Below are positions 53,722 to 61,974 of a DNA stretch of 64,000 nt, piece by piece (the stretch's first letter is position 1; the number at the start of each line of letters is the position of its first letter). The stretch comes from Herbidospora solisilvae (lineage in GTDB: Bacteria > Actinomycetota > Actinomycetes > Streptosporangiales > Streptosporangiaceae). The DNA lies in the NCBI RefSeq assembly GCF_009901565.1, contig NZ_WXEW01000007.1, positions 434,001 through 498,000 on the forward strand, given 5' to 3'. Both the position numbers and the translations under genes were made by a program. A model generated the notes under the pieces. It did no database searches. It was given only the letters and a program-made list of their open reading frames with translations, and was not told where the DNA came from.

Positions 53722-54612
53722 ATGAGACCGCCGCTGCTGCTCATCGGGCACGGCACGCATGACGATACCGGCGTAGCCGAATTCGGCCGGTTCGTTCATC
53801 GGCTCCGTTGCCGCCTCGACGGCGACGTCGCGGACGTCTCCGGCGGCTTCGTCACCGGAGCCCGGCCGCCGCTCGCCGATTCCGTCGCCTCGCTCGTCGC
53901 GCGCGGCCACCACCACCTCGTCGCCCAGCCGCTGAGCCTCACCGGCGACCGCGCCGCGCTGGGCGACATCCCCGGCACGCTGGCGCTGGCCCAGGAGCTC
54001 CACCCGACGCTCGGTTACGACCTGGGCCGCCCGCTCGGCCCCGACCCGCGCATCCTGGAACTGCTGGCCGAACGCCTCGCCGACGCCGCGGCCGACATGC
54101 CCACGTTCGTGCGCGGCACCTTCGTCGAGGAGCCCGAGCCGATCGCGCTCAGCGAGACCGCGGTCGTCCTGGTGGGCCACGGCTCGCCGAGCACGTCGGC
54201 CAACGCCGAGGTCCACCGCGTGTCGCGGCTGTTCTGGGAGACCCACGCGGCCGACTACCTGACGGTCGAGACGGCCTACGTGTCCCACGCGCGGCCGGGC
54301 GTGCCCGGCGGCCTGGAGCGCTGCCGCCGCCTGGGCGCCAAGCGGGTCATCGTGCTGCCCTATGTGCTGTTCGCCGGTGGCGTGCTGGAGCGCATCTGGG
54401 CCCAGGCCCTCGCCTACGGCGCCAACCACGAGGGCCTCGACATCCGCTGCGCCGAGGTCATCGGCGACTGCGAGGGCTTGGCCGACGTGGTCATCGACCG
54501 CTACGAGGAGGCCCTGGCGGGAGCCGCCGCCACGACGGCCCGCCAGCGCTACGCCCAGGCCCTGGCCACCGAACGGCTCCAGGAGATCTTCCCGGTCCCG
54601 GCCCGCGTCTGA
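53722..54612 (+). CDS. Sirohydrochlorin chelatase, two CbiX domains
   Basis: 296-aa class II-type chelatase. N-terminal domain LLLIGHGTHDDTGVAEF with VAQPLSLTGD; second domain VVLVGHGSPSTSANAEV with RVIVLPYVLFAGGVLERI. Inserts cobalt (cobalamin) or iron (siroheme) into sirohydrochlorin. ATG 53722 has AGGGGAG upstream. It shares a base with the next gene (TGATG) and leads a four-gene cobalamin operon, favouring a cobalt role. Confidence 0.9.
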   Translation: MRPPLLLIGHGTHDDTGVAEFGRFVHRLRCRLDGDVADVSGGFVTGARPPLADSVASLVARGHHHLVAQPLSLTGDRAALGDIPGTLALAQELHPTLGYDLGRPLGPDPRILELLAERLADAAADMPTFVRGTFVEEPEPIALSETAVVLVGHGSPSTSANAEVHRVSRLFWETHAADYLTVETAYVSHARPGVPGGLERCRRLGAKRVIVLPYVLFAGGVLERIWAQALAYGANHEGLDIRCAEVIGDCEGLADVVIDRYEEALAGAAATTARQRYAQALATERLQEIFPVPARV

Positions 54613-55712
54613 TGCCGGTCGCGTCCGACGACCACGGGTCCACCGATCAGGAGCCCGATCAGGCCGGGCAGCGCAGGCATGTGGTCGACCACCACGGTCT
54701 CCGCCATCACGGTGACAGCGAGGTCGGCCCTGGCCTGGTGGATCTGGCGGTGAACGTCCGGCAGGGCATGCCGCCTACGTGGTTGCGGGAGATCCTCGTC
54801 TCCTCGATGTCGGAGATTTCGGCATATCCGAACGCGGAACGGGCGACCCGGGTCGTCGCCGAGTATCACGGCCGTGACCCTGACGAGGTCCTGCTCACGG
54901 TGGGCGCGGCCGAGGCGTTCACCCTGCTGGCACGCGTCCTCGCCACGGCCAGGCCGGTCGTGGTGCATCCTCAGTTCACCGAGCCTGAGGCGGCGTTGCG
55001 GGCCGTCGGGCTCGTGCCCGACCGGGTGGTGCTGCCCGACCCGTTCGTCCTGGACGCCTCGCTGATCCCCGGTGACGCCGATCTGGTGATGATCGGCAAT
55101 CCGACCAACCCCACGTCCGTTCTGCACCCCGCCGCGACGATCGCCTCGCTCGCCCGGCCCGGCAGGTGTCTGGTCGTCGACGAGGCGTTCGCCGATTGTG
55201 TGCCCGGAGAGCCGGAATCGCTGGCCTCGGTCAGGTTGCCCGGTCTGGTGGTCGTCCGCAGCCTCACCAAGACCTGGGGCCTGGCCGGGCTCCGGATCGG
55301 TTACGTCATCGGCCCGCCGGAACTCGTCGCCGCGATGCGGGAGGCGCAGCCGCTCTGGGCGGTCTCCACGCCCGCGCTGGCCGCCGCCGAGGCGTGCGTC
55401 TCGCCGCGCGCGCAGGCCGAGGCCGCTCGATGGGCCGAGGAGATGGCGGGGAGGCGGCAGGTCCTCGCCGACGGCCTGGGAGCTCTGGGGGCCTACGTCG
55501 TGCCGGAGGCCCGGGGCTCCTTCGTCTGTGTACGCCTCCCGCACGCCCTCCGCCTCAGGACCCTCCTCCGGAAGAAGGGCTTCGCCGTCAGGCGGGCCGA
55601 CACCTTCCCCGGCCTGGGCCCCGAGTGGCTGCGGGTGGCCGTGCGCGACGATGAGACGACGGCCGCCTTCCTGGCGGCCCTGAAGGAGGCCCGCGATGAT
55701 CTCCCCGCTTGA
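54612..55712 (+). CDS. cobC: Rv2231c-type PLP-dependent CobC protein
   Basis: 366-aa class I/II aminotransferase fold. N-terminal His/Asp-rich stretch, then LAVNVRQGMPPTWLREIL, TVGAAEAFTLLARVL, IGNPTNPTSVLHP, VVDEAFADCVPGE and the PLP lysine in RSLTKTWGLAGLRIGY; C-terminal Arg in PEWLRVAVRDDE. The family includes L-threonine-O-3-phosphate decarboxylase (CobD/CobC) and histidinol-phosphate aminotransferases; placement with cobT supports the aminopropanol branch of cobalamin synthesis. Overlaps cobT by 17 nt. Confidence 0.87.
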   Translation: MPVASDDHGSTDQEPDQAGQRRHVVDHHGLRHHGDSEVGPGLVDLAVNVRQGMPPTWLREILVSSMSEISAYPNAERATRVVAEYHGRDPDEVLLTVGAAEAFTLLARVLATARPVVVHPQFTEPEAALRAVGLVPDRVVLPDPFVLDASLIPGDADLVMIGNPTNPTSVLHPAATIASLARPGRCLVVDEAFADCVPGEPESLASVRLPGLVVVRSLTKTWGLAGLRIGYVIGPPELVAAMREAQPLWAVSTPALAAAEACVSPRAQAEAARWAEEMAGRRQVLADGLGALGAYVVPEARGSFVCVRLPHALRLRTLLRKKGFAVRRADTFPGLGPEWLRVAVRDDETTAAFLAALKEARDDLPA

Positions 55713-56721
55713 CCCCGCCGCCATGGCCGAGGCCAGAGCCCACCACGACCGCCTGACCAAGCCGAGGGGCGCGCTCGGCGCCCTTGAGGACGTGGCCGTG
55801 CGGCTGGCGGGCATCGCGGCGGTCTCGCCGCCGCCGCTTCCCGAGCCGGTGGCGCTGGCGATCTTCGCGGCGGATCACGGCGTACACGCGCAGGGGGTCT
55901 CTCCCTGGCCCCAAGAGGTGACCCAGCAGATGGTCGCCAACTTCCTGGCCGGCGGCGCGGTGGCGAACGCCTTCGCGGGCCAGGTCGGCGCGTCGGTGAC
56001 CGTGGTGGACGTGGGCGTCAACGGCGACCTGCCGGACGCGCCCGGCCTGGTGTCGCGCAAGGTGAGAAGGGGCACCGCCGACCTGTCGCTGGGCCCCGCG
56101 ATGACCGAGGCCGAGGCGCGGCAGGCCAGGGAGGCCGGCGCCGAGGTGGCCGAGCGGCTGGTGGCGCAGGGGGCCCGGTGCCTGGTCACCGGCGACATGG
56201 GCATCGCCAACACGACGGCCTCGGCGGCGCTGATCTGCGCGTACACGGGCAAGGAGCCGGGCGAGGTCACGGGACGCGGGACCGGGATCGACGACGCCAT
56301 GCTCGCCCACAAGATCGCGGTGGTCACCCGGGCGCTGGAGGTCAACCGCGGCCTCGACCCGCTGGCCGCGCTGGGCGGACTGGAGCACGCCGCCATAGCC
56401 GGATATCTGCTGAAAGCCGCAGAGTTGCGGATCCCCGTCATCCTCGACGGCGTGATCGCCGGAGCGGCCGCGCTGGCCGCCGCCGCGATCGCGCCCGACG
56501 CGACCGGCTACTGGATCGCCGGCCACCGTTCCGCGGAGCCCGGCCACACCGCCGCGCTGGCCCATCTCGGGCTGCGCCCGCTCGTCGACCTGGAACTCCG
56601 CCTGGGCGAGGGCACGGGCGGTCTGCTCGCCCACCCGCTCGTCGTCGCCGCGGCCCGGGTGCTGCACGAGGTCGCCACCTTCGACGCCGCCGGAGTCACC
56701 GACAAGGAGGCCCTCGCATGA
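55696..56721 (+). CDS. cobT: Nicotinate-nucleotide-dimethylbenzimidazole phosphoribosyltransferase
   Basis: Activates the lower ligand of cobalamin to alpha-ribazole phosphate. 341 aa. HHDRLTKPRGALGALEDVAVRLAGI, IFAADHGVHAQGVSPWPQEVTQQMV, CLVTGDMGIANTTASAAL, GRGTGIDDAMLAHKI, ALGGLEHAAIAGYLL and the catalytic Glu region LRLGEGTGGLLAHPLV are all present. It starts inside cobC and overlaps the ureohydrolase gene by ATGA. Confidence 0.94.
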   Translation: MISPLDPAAMAEARAHHDRLTKPRGALGALEDVAVRLAGIAAVSPPPLPEPVALAIFAADHGVHAQGVSPWPQEVTQQMVANFLAGGAVANAFAGQVGASVTVVDVGVNGDLPDAPGLVSRKVRRGTADLSLGPAMTEAEARQAREAGAEVAERLVAQGARCLVTGDMGIANTTASAALICAYTGKEPGEVTGRGTGIDDAMLAHKIAVVTRALEVNRGLDPLAALGGLEHAAIAGYLLKAAELRIPVILDGVIAGAAALAAAAIAPDATGYWIAGHRSAEPGHTAALAHLGLRPLVDLELRLGEGTGGLLAHPLVVAAARVLHEVATFDAAGVTDKEALA

Positions 56722-57719
56722 CCCGATACGGCCCCATGTACGGCCCCGACATCACCTTCCTCGGCGTCGACCGCTGCGACCTGACCGACCCCGCCTCGTT
56801 CGAGGGCGCCGACGTCGTCATCCTGGGCGCCCCCTTCGACGGCGGCACCAGCCACCGCCCCGGCGCCCGGTTCGGCCCGACGGCCATGCGCCAGGCCTGC
56901 TACATGGCCCACGACGGCTCCCGCCCGAGTCTCGCCCTGCGGGTCGACGGGCTCAGGGACATCCGGGTCCTCGACGCCGGCGACGTCGAGTGCTTCTCGG
57001 GCGACCTGGAGAACTCGATCCGCGACATCGAGGCGGCCGTGCACACGATCGCCGCCTCCGGCGCCATCCCGGTCGTCCTCGGCGGCGACCACTCGATCGC
57101 CCTGCCCGACGCCCGGGGCGTGGCCCGCCACCACGGCTTCGGCCGTGTTTCGATGATCCACTTCGACGCCCACGCGGACACCGGCGACATCGAGTTCGGC
57201 CACCTCTACGGCCACGGCCAGCCGATGCGCCGCCTGATCGAGTCGGGCGCCATCCGGGGCGACCGGTTCCTCCAGATCGGCCTGCGCGGCTACTGGCCCG
57301 GCCCCGAGGTCCTGTCGTGGATGGCCGGGCAGAACATGCGCTCGTACGAGATGACGGAGATCGTCCACCGAGGCCTGTCCGAGTGCCTGACCGAGGCCTT
57401 CGCCATCGCCCTGGACGACTGCGACGGCATCTTCCTGTCGGTCGACATCGACGTCTGCGACCCGGGCCACGCCCCCGGCACCGGCACCCCCGAACCGGGG
57501 GGCCTGTCGGCCAGGGAGCTGCTCGACTCGGTGCGGCGCATCTGCTACGAACTGCCGGTCGTCGGCCTGGAGGTCGTGGAGGTCGCGCCGCCCTACGACC
57601 ACGCCGACATCACCGCCCTGCTGGGCAACCGGGTCGTGCTGGAGGCCCTGTCGGCGATCGCCCGCAGACGGTCGGGCGAGCCGTGGGACCCCCGCCAACC
57701 CCTGCTCGACGGTCGCTGA
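56718..57719 (+). CDS. Agmatinase/ureohydrolase family protein
   Basis: 333-aa manganese-type ureohydrolase. Metal motifs: GGDHSIA, IHFDAHADTGD and SVDIDVCDPGHAPGTGTPEPGG; N-terminal FDGGTSHRPGARFGPTAMR. Agmatine, guanidinobutyrate or a related guanidino acid could be the substrate. Its ATGA coupling to cobT is unexpected, as no ureohydrolase step is known in cobalamin synthesis. Confidence 0.9.
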   Translation: MTRYGPMYGPDITFLGVDRCDLTDPASFEGADVVILGAPFDGGTSHRPGARFGPTAMRQACYMAHDGSRPSLALRVDGLRDIRVLDAGDVECFSGDLENSIRDIEAAVHTIAASGAIPVVLGGDHSIALPDARGVARHHGFGRVSMIHFDAHADTGDIEFGHLYGHGQPMRRLIESGAIRGDRFLQIGLRGYWPGPEVLSWMAGQNMRSYEMTEIVHRGLSECLTEAFAIALDDCDGIFLSVDIDVCDPGHAPGTGTPEPGGLSARELLDSVRRICYELPVVGLEVVEVAPPYDHADITALLGNRVVLEALSAIARRRSGEPWDPRQPLLDGR

Positions 57720-57729
57720 CCAGGCCGGT

Positions 57730-58683
57730 CTACCAGCCGCCGCCGTGCAGCTGGCCGCGCACCGCGCCGCCGGGGAACTCGCTGGTGTGCAGGTTGGTGT
57801 ACCAGTTCTTCGGGTTCTTCTTGATGCCCTTGGCGACCGACGACGAGGCCGTCCCGGTGCCGGCGATGCCGTTCACGCCCGCAGGGAGGCCCGAGGGGGC
57901 CGAGAAGAAGTCGACGACGACCGGCCCGTTCTTGCCCTTGGGCGCCTTGTGGATGTGCGCGAGGGTCGGCTGCGCGATGTTCTTCCAGACCGTCGCGAAG
58001 TGGACCTTGGTGCCCTTCACCCAGACCAGCCAGACGGCCTTGCCGTTCTTGTCGCCGACCTTGGTCCCGGGCGCCGGGACCTCCTGCCGGCCGTCGGCGA
58101 TCGCGGTGAGCGTCGAGCGCGAGCCGGTGGCCAGCACAGTGTCGAGGTGGACGGGCTTGATGCGGTGGAGCTGGGCCCGCACGGCGCCGCCGGGGAACTC
58201 GCCGGTGTGCAGGTTGGCGTACCAGCCGGCGGGGTTGTTGCGGATCCGGTTGAGCAGGGCGCCGTCGTTGACGGTCACGCTGCCCTTGACCGCGCTCAGC
58301 GTGCCCGGCAGGGCCGACCCCATGAAGAACCCGATCTTCACGTCGCCGTTCCTGCCCTTCACACCCTGGTGGATGTGGAAGGCGGTGGGGGCGGCGGTGC
58401 CCTGCCAGCGGACGGCGTACTCGACCTTGTTGCCGTGGATGCGGAACACCGCGAGCGCGATGCCGTCCTTGTCGCCGACCTTCGTGCCGGGGGCCTTGAC
58501 CTCGTTCTTGCCGAGCAGCGTGGCCGCGAAGTAGGCGTCGGGAGCCTGCTGTACGGACTGGGCGGCGCCCTGCGCCGAGGAGGAGCCGTGGCCGGGGTGG
58601 GCGGCGGCGGGGGCGGCGGCGGTCGCGGCGGTGATCGCGGTGGCGGCGAGGGCGAGACCGGGGACGATGAGCTTGCGCAGCAT
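57730..58683 (-). CDS. Secreted protein with two CHRD domains
   Basis: 317-aa exported protein. Signal peptide about 1-28 (MLRKLIVPGLALAATAIT, Ala-rich to PAAAH). Two CHRD (chordin) repeats, about 51-175 and 185-317, each ending FPGGAVR and containing FHIHQG / AHIHKA and WYANLHTGEF / WYTNLHTSEF. CHRD domains are extracellular beta-sandwiches of unclear bacterial function. ATG 58683 follows GGAG; three upstream in-frame codons are not needed. Confidence 0.9.
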   Translation of the reverse strand: MLRKLIVPGLALAATAITAATAAAPAAAHPGHGSSSAQGAAQSVQQAPDAYFAATLLGKNEVKAPGTKVGDKDGIALAVFRIHGNKVEYAVRWQGTAAPTAFHIHQGVKGRNGDVKIGFFMGSALPGTLSAVKGSVTVNDGALLNRIRNNPAGWYANLHTGEFPGGAVRAQLHRIKPVHLDTVLATGSRSTLTAIADGRQEVPAPGTKVGDKNGKAVWLVWVKGTKVHFATVWKNIAQPTLAHIHKAPKGKNGPVVVDFFSAPSGLPAGVNGIAGTGTASSSVAKGIKKNPKNWYTNLHTSEFPGGAVRGQLHGGGW

Positions 58684-58782
58684 TTCGGGCAACTCCTGTT
58701 TTGTCGCTTCTGGGTGCTTGCGGATGACAGTAGGAGTTGCGATAAGCCCCGTTCTGTGGTCAATTACCCACTCGACGGCAGT

Positions 58783-58796
58783 GTGACCGAGGTCAC
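58783..58796. promoter_or_regulatory. Palindrome GTGACCGAGGTCAC
   Basis: Perfect 14-bp arm pair (6 bp each, GA centre) midway between the divergent CHRD and cysG genes. A second inverted pair, CACAGGT (58844-58850) / ACCTGTG (58878-58884), lies close to the cysG start. Candidate operators; regulator unknown. Confidence 0.4.
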
Positions 58797-58900
58797 TACT
58801 TTGGGTGGGACAAGACCGATACCGGCGATCTCTTGAGTCGCGTCACAGGTCAGCCGGTAGGTTTACTGCCTAACGAAACCTGTGCCACAACGAGGGAGAA

Positions 58901-60133
58901 ATGGCCCCCTATCTGCTCGGCCTGCGGCTCGACGGGCGGCGGGTGCTGGTCGTCGGTGGCGGCCGGGTCGCCCAGCGCCGCATCCCCGCCCTGCTCGACG
59001 CCGGCGCCGCGGTCACGCTGGTCTCGCCCAGTGCGACGCCCGCGCTCGACGACCTGATCGCCGACGGCCGCGTCACCTGGGAACGCCGCCGCTACCAGCC
59101 GGGCGACGTCGACGACGCCTGGCTGGTGCACGCCTGCACCAGCGACCGCGCCGCCAACGCCGCCATCGCCGAAGAGGCCGAGGCCAAGCGCATCTGGTGC
59201 GTCCGCGCCGACGACAAGGACGCTTCCGCGGCCTGGACCCCGGCCAGCGGCCGGGTCGACGAGATCGGCGTCGCGGTCACCGCCGGGGGAGACCCGCGCC
59301 GGGCGGCCGGCATCCGCGACGCGGTCGTCGACGCGATCCGCGACGGCGCCATCGACGCCCGCCGCCACCGTGACAAGCCCGTCGGCGTCGCCCTCGTCGG
59401 CGGCGGCCCCGGCGACCCTGGCCTGATCACCGTCCGGGGACGCCAGCTTCTCGCCCAGGCCGACGTCGTGATCGCCGACCGGCTCATCCCGCGTTCCCTG
59501 CTCGACGAGCTCTCCGCCGACGTCGAGCTCATCGACGCCGCCAAGGTCCCCTACGGCCGGTTCCTGCCCCAGGAGAAGATCAACGAGCTGCTCGTCTCGC
59601 GGGCCCTCGACGGGAAGTTCGTGGTCCGACTGAAGGGCGGCGACCCGTTCGTCTTCGGCCGGGGCGGCGAGGAGATGCTCGCCTGCGCCGAGGCCGGGGT
59701 GCCCGTGACGGTCGTACCTGGGATCACCAGTGCGGTCGCGGTGCCCGCCGCGGCGGGCGTGCCGGTCACCCATCGGGGCGTCAGCCAGGACTTCCACGTC
59801 GTCTCGGTGCACGTCGCCCCCGGACATCCCGCCTCGACCGTCGACTGGCGGCTATTGGCGGGATCAGAGGGAACCCTGATACTGCTGATGGCCGTGGAAC
59901 GCATCGCGGAGATCGCCGACGCTTTGCTGCGTGAGGGACGTTCGCCGGAAACTCCCGTAATGGTGGTACAGGACGGTACTCTTCCCACCCAGCGGGCGGT
60001 GCGCGCCACCTTGCGCGACGTGGCTGAGCGCGTCACCTCCGCGGGCGTACGGCCACCGGCGATCGTCGTCGTCGGCGACGTCGTCAAGGTCGGTCAGGAG
60101 ATCGAGATGGTGCGAGCGGAGCGAGCCCGATGA
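58901..60133 (+). CDS. cysG: Siroheme synthase / uroporphyrinogen-III C-methyltransferase (CysG-like)
   Basis: 410-aa fusion. The N-terminal precorrin-2 dehydrogenase/ferrochelatase domain (1-about 155) has VLVVGGGRVAQRRIPALLDAGAAVTLVSP. The C-terminal SAM-dependent uroporphyrinogen-III methyltransferase (about 160-405) has LVGGGPGDPGLITVRGRQLL, ADRLIPRSLLDEL, RLKGGDPFVFGRGGEE, VPGITSAVAVPAAAGVPVTHRGV and LMAVERI. Makes precorrin-2/sirohydrochlorin for siroheme and cobalamin. GGGAGAA precedes the ATG. Overlaps the dynamin-like gene by ATGA. Confidence 0.93.
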   Translation: MAPYLLGLRLDGRRVLVVGGGRVAQRRIPALLDAGAAVTLVSPSATPALDDLIADGRVTWERRRYQPGDVDDAWLVHACTSDRAANAAIAEEAEAKRIWCVRADDKDASAAWTPASGRVDEIGVAVTAGGDPRRAAGIRDAVVDAIRDGAIDARRHRDKPVGVALVGGGPGDPGLITVRGRQLLAQADVVIADRLIPRSLLDELSADVELIDAAKVPYGRFLPQEKINELLVSRALDGKFVVRLKGGDPFVFGRGGEEMLACAEAGVPVTVVPGITSAVAVPAAAGVPVTHRGVSQDFHVVSVHVAPGHPASTVDWRLLAGSEGTLILLMAVERIAEIADALLREGRSPETPVMVVQDGTLPTQRAVRATLRDVAERVTSAGVRPPAIVVVGDVVKVGQEIEMVRAERAR

Positions 60134-61974
60134 AGGCTGCCAACCAGACACCGCGGTCCGAACCCGCAGACGAGGCCGCCATGCCCGAGGAAGAACCCGA
60201 GTCGCCCGGCGAGCAGACACTGAACTTCCGGGCGATCAGAGACGACGAGCCCCCCGATGAGGCGGCTCCAGACGAAGACCAGAACGAGGACGACGACCTC
60301 TACGAAGAGGAGTTCGCCCTCCCGGAACAGGTGTCGGGCGCCCTCACCGACGCCCTCAGCCAGCTCCGCGAGGCCGTCACCGGCCTCCACCTCGGCCTCG
60401 ACGTGCCCGGCGCCGACGAGGCCCGCAAGTCCCAGGCGGCCGTGCTGGCCCAGCTCGACGACTACGTCATCCCCCGCGTCCACATGAGCACCGCCCCCGC
60501 CCTGATCGTCGTCGCCGGATCGACGGGGGCCGGGAAGTCCACACTGGTCAACACCCTCGCCGCGCAGACCGTCAGCGCCACCGGCGTGCGCCGCCCCACC
60601 ACCGGCACCCCCGTCCTGGTCTGCAACCCGGCCGACGAACGCTGGTTCACCAAGGGCACGCTGCTGAGCGGCCTCAACCGCGTCCGGGAACCCGGGGAGG
60701 GCCCGGGCGCCGACTCGATCGTGGTCAGCTCCACCAAGTGGCTGCCTCAGGGCGTCGCCCTGCTCGACACCCCCGACATCGACTCGGTCGTCGAGGAACA
60801 CCACGACATCGCCCACCGCATGCTCGACGCCGCCGACCTGTGGGTCTTCGTCACCAGCGCGGCCCGCTACGCCGACGCCCCCTCGTGGGGCCTGCTCAAA
60901 CTCGCCAAGGAGCGCGGCGCCCGCCTGGTGATCGTCCTGTCCCGCGTCCCGGTGCGCTCCCGCGAGGTCGTGGCCAAACACTTCACCCGCATGCTCGACG
61001 AGTACGGCCTCGGCGAGGTGGAGCGCTTCATCGTCAACGAGACCACCGTCACCGACGGCCGCCTCCCCGATGACGAGGTGGCCGACCTGCGCAGGTGGTT
61101 GTCGGAGTTGTCGGTCGACGAGCAGCGCCGGGCGCTGGCCGTCCAGGCGACCCTGAACGGCGTGCTCAACAGCTTCCGCGCCCGCGTCCCCGCGCTGGCC
61201 CGCCACCTGGAGACCCAGGTGGCCCTGCGGGCCGACCTGCGCTCGGACATCGACGCGGCGTTCTCCGGAGCCCTGGCCGAGATCGAGGAGTCGACCCGCG
61301 ACGGCTCGCTGCTGCGCGGTGAGGTGCTGGCCCGCTGGCAGGACTTCGCCGGCTCCGGCGACCTGATGCGCACCCTCCAGATCCGCCGGGCCAAGAACCA
61401 CGGCCCCGAACGCCTCGGCGCCCTGCGCGACGCCCTGCGCAGCGGCCTCGAATCGGTCATCAGCACGGCCGTCCACCGCGCCTCGGAAGAGGTCGTCACC
61501 CGCTGGCGCCAGCGCGCCGGAGCGGGCGACCGCCTGGCCGCCCTGCCCGGCCTGGGCCGCCCGGCCGACGACGTCGACCGTCGCACCGCCCGCATGGTCG
61601 CCTCGTGGCAGGACCACGTCACCGAGCTGGTCCGCACCGAGGGCGTCACGAAGCGCTCGGTCGCCCGCCTGGTCTCCTTCGACGTCGAGTCGCTCGCCCT
61701 GATCTTCACCGTCGGCCTGCTCGGCTACGGCACCGGCGACGCCCCCGGAGGCAACGGCGCCCTCCCGCAGCGGCTCCTGCGCGGCCTGCTCGGCGCCGAG
61801 TCGCTGCGCAGCATCAGCGCCAAGGCCCGCTCCGACCTGCGCGCCCGTGTCGGTTTACTGTTCGACGACGAGACGCTGCGCTACGTCGACGCCCTCGACG
61901 GAGCCGGGATCCCCGACGAGTCCGCGGCCACCCGGCTCTACCAGGCCACCTACAACCTCGAGGTCGCCCGATGA
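60130..61974 (+). CDS. Dynamin-like GTPase, first of a pair
   Basis: 614-aa bacterial dynamin-family protein. Acidic N-terminal 65 residues, G1 loop VVAGSTGAGKSTLVNTL (130-138), G2-like Thr in GVRRPTTGTPVL, G3 LLDTPDIDSV, G4-like VIVLSRVPVRS, then a long helical region (about 300-600) expected to form the neck/trunk. No clear transmembrane helix. Tandem dynamin-like pairs of this kind (DynA/DynB) stabilise the sporulation septum in Streptomyces; orthology is inferred, not shown. Overlaps the second GTPase gene by ATGA. Confidence 0.85.
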   Translation: MKAANQTPRSEPADEAAMPEEEPESPGEQTLNFRAIRDDEPPDEAAPDEDQNEDDDLYEEEFALPEQVSGALTDALSQLREAVTGLHLGLDVPGADEARKSQAAVLAQLDDYVIPRVHMSTAPALIVVAGSTGAGKSTLVNTLAAQTVSATGVRRPTTGTPVLVCNPADERWFTKGTLLSGLNRVREPGEGPGADSIVVSSTKWLPQGVALLDTPDIDSVVEEHHDIAHRMLDAADLWVFVTSAARYADAPSWGLLKLAKERGARLVIVLSRVPVRSREVVAKHFTRMLDEYGLGEVERFIVNETTVTDGRLPDDEVADLRRWLSELSVDEQRRALAVQATLNGVLNSFRARVPALARHLETQVALRADLRSDIDAAFSGALAEIEESTRDGSLLRGEVLARWQDFAGSGDLMRTLQIRRAKNHGPERLGALRDALRSGLESVISTAVHRASEEVVTRWRQRAGAGDRLAALPGLGRPADDVDRRTARMVASWQDHVTELVRTEGVTKRSVARLVSFDVESLALIFTVGLLGYGTGDAPGGNGALPQRLLRGLLGAESLRSISAKARSDLRARVGLLFDDETLRYVDALDGAGIPDESAATRLYQATYNLEVAR

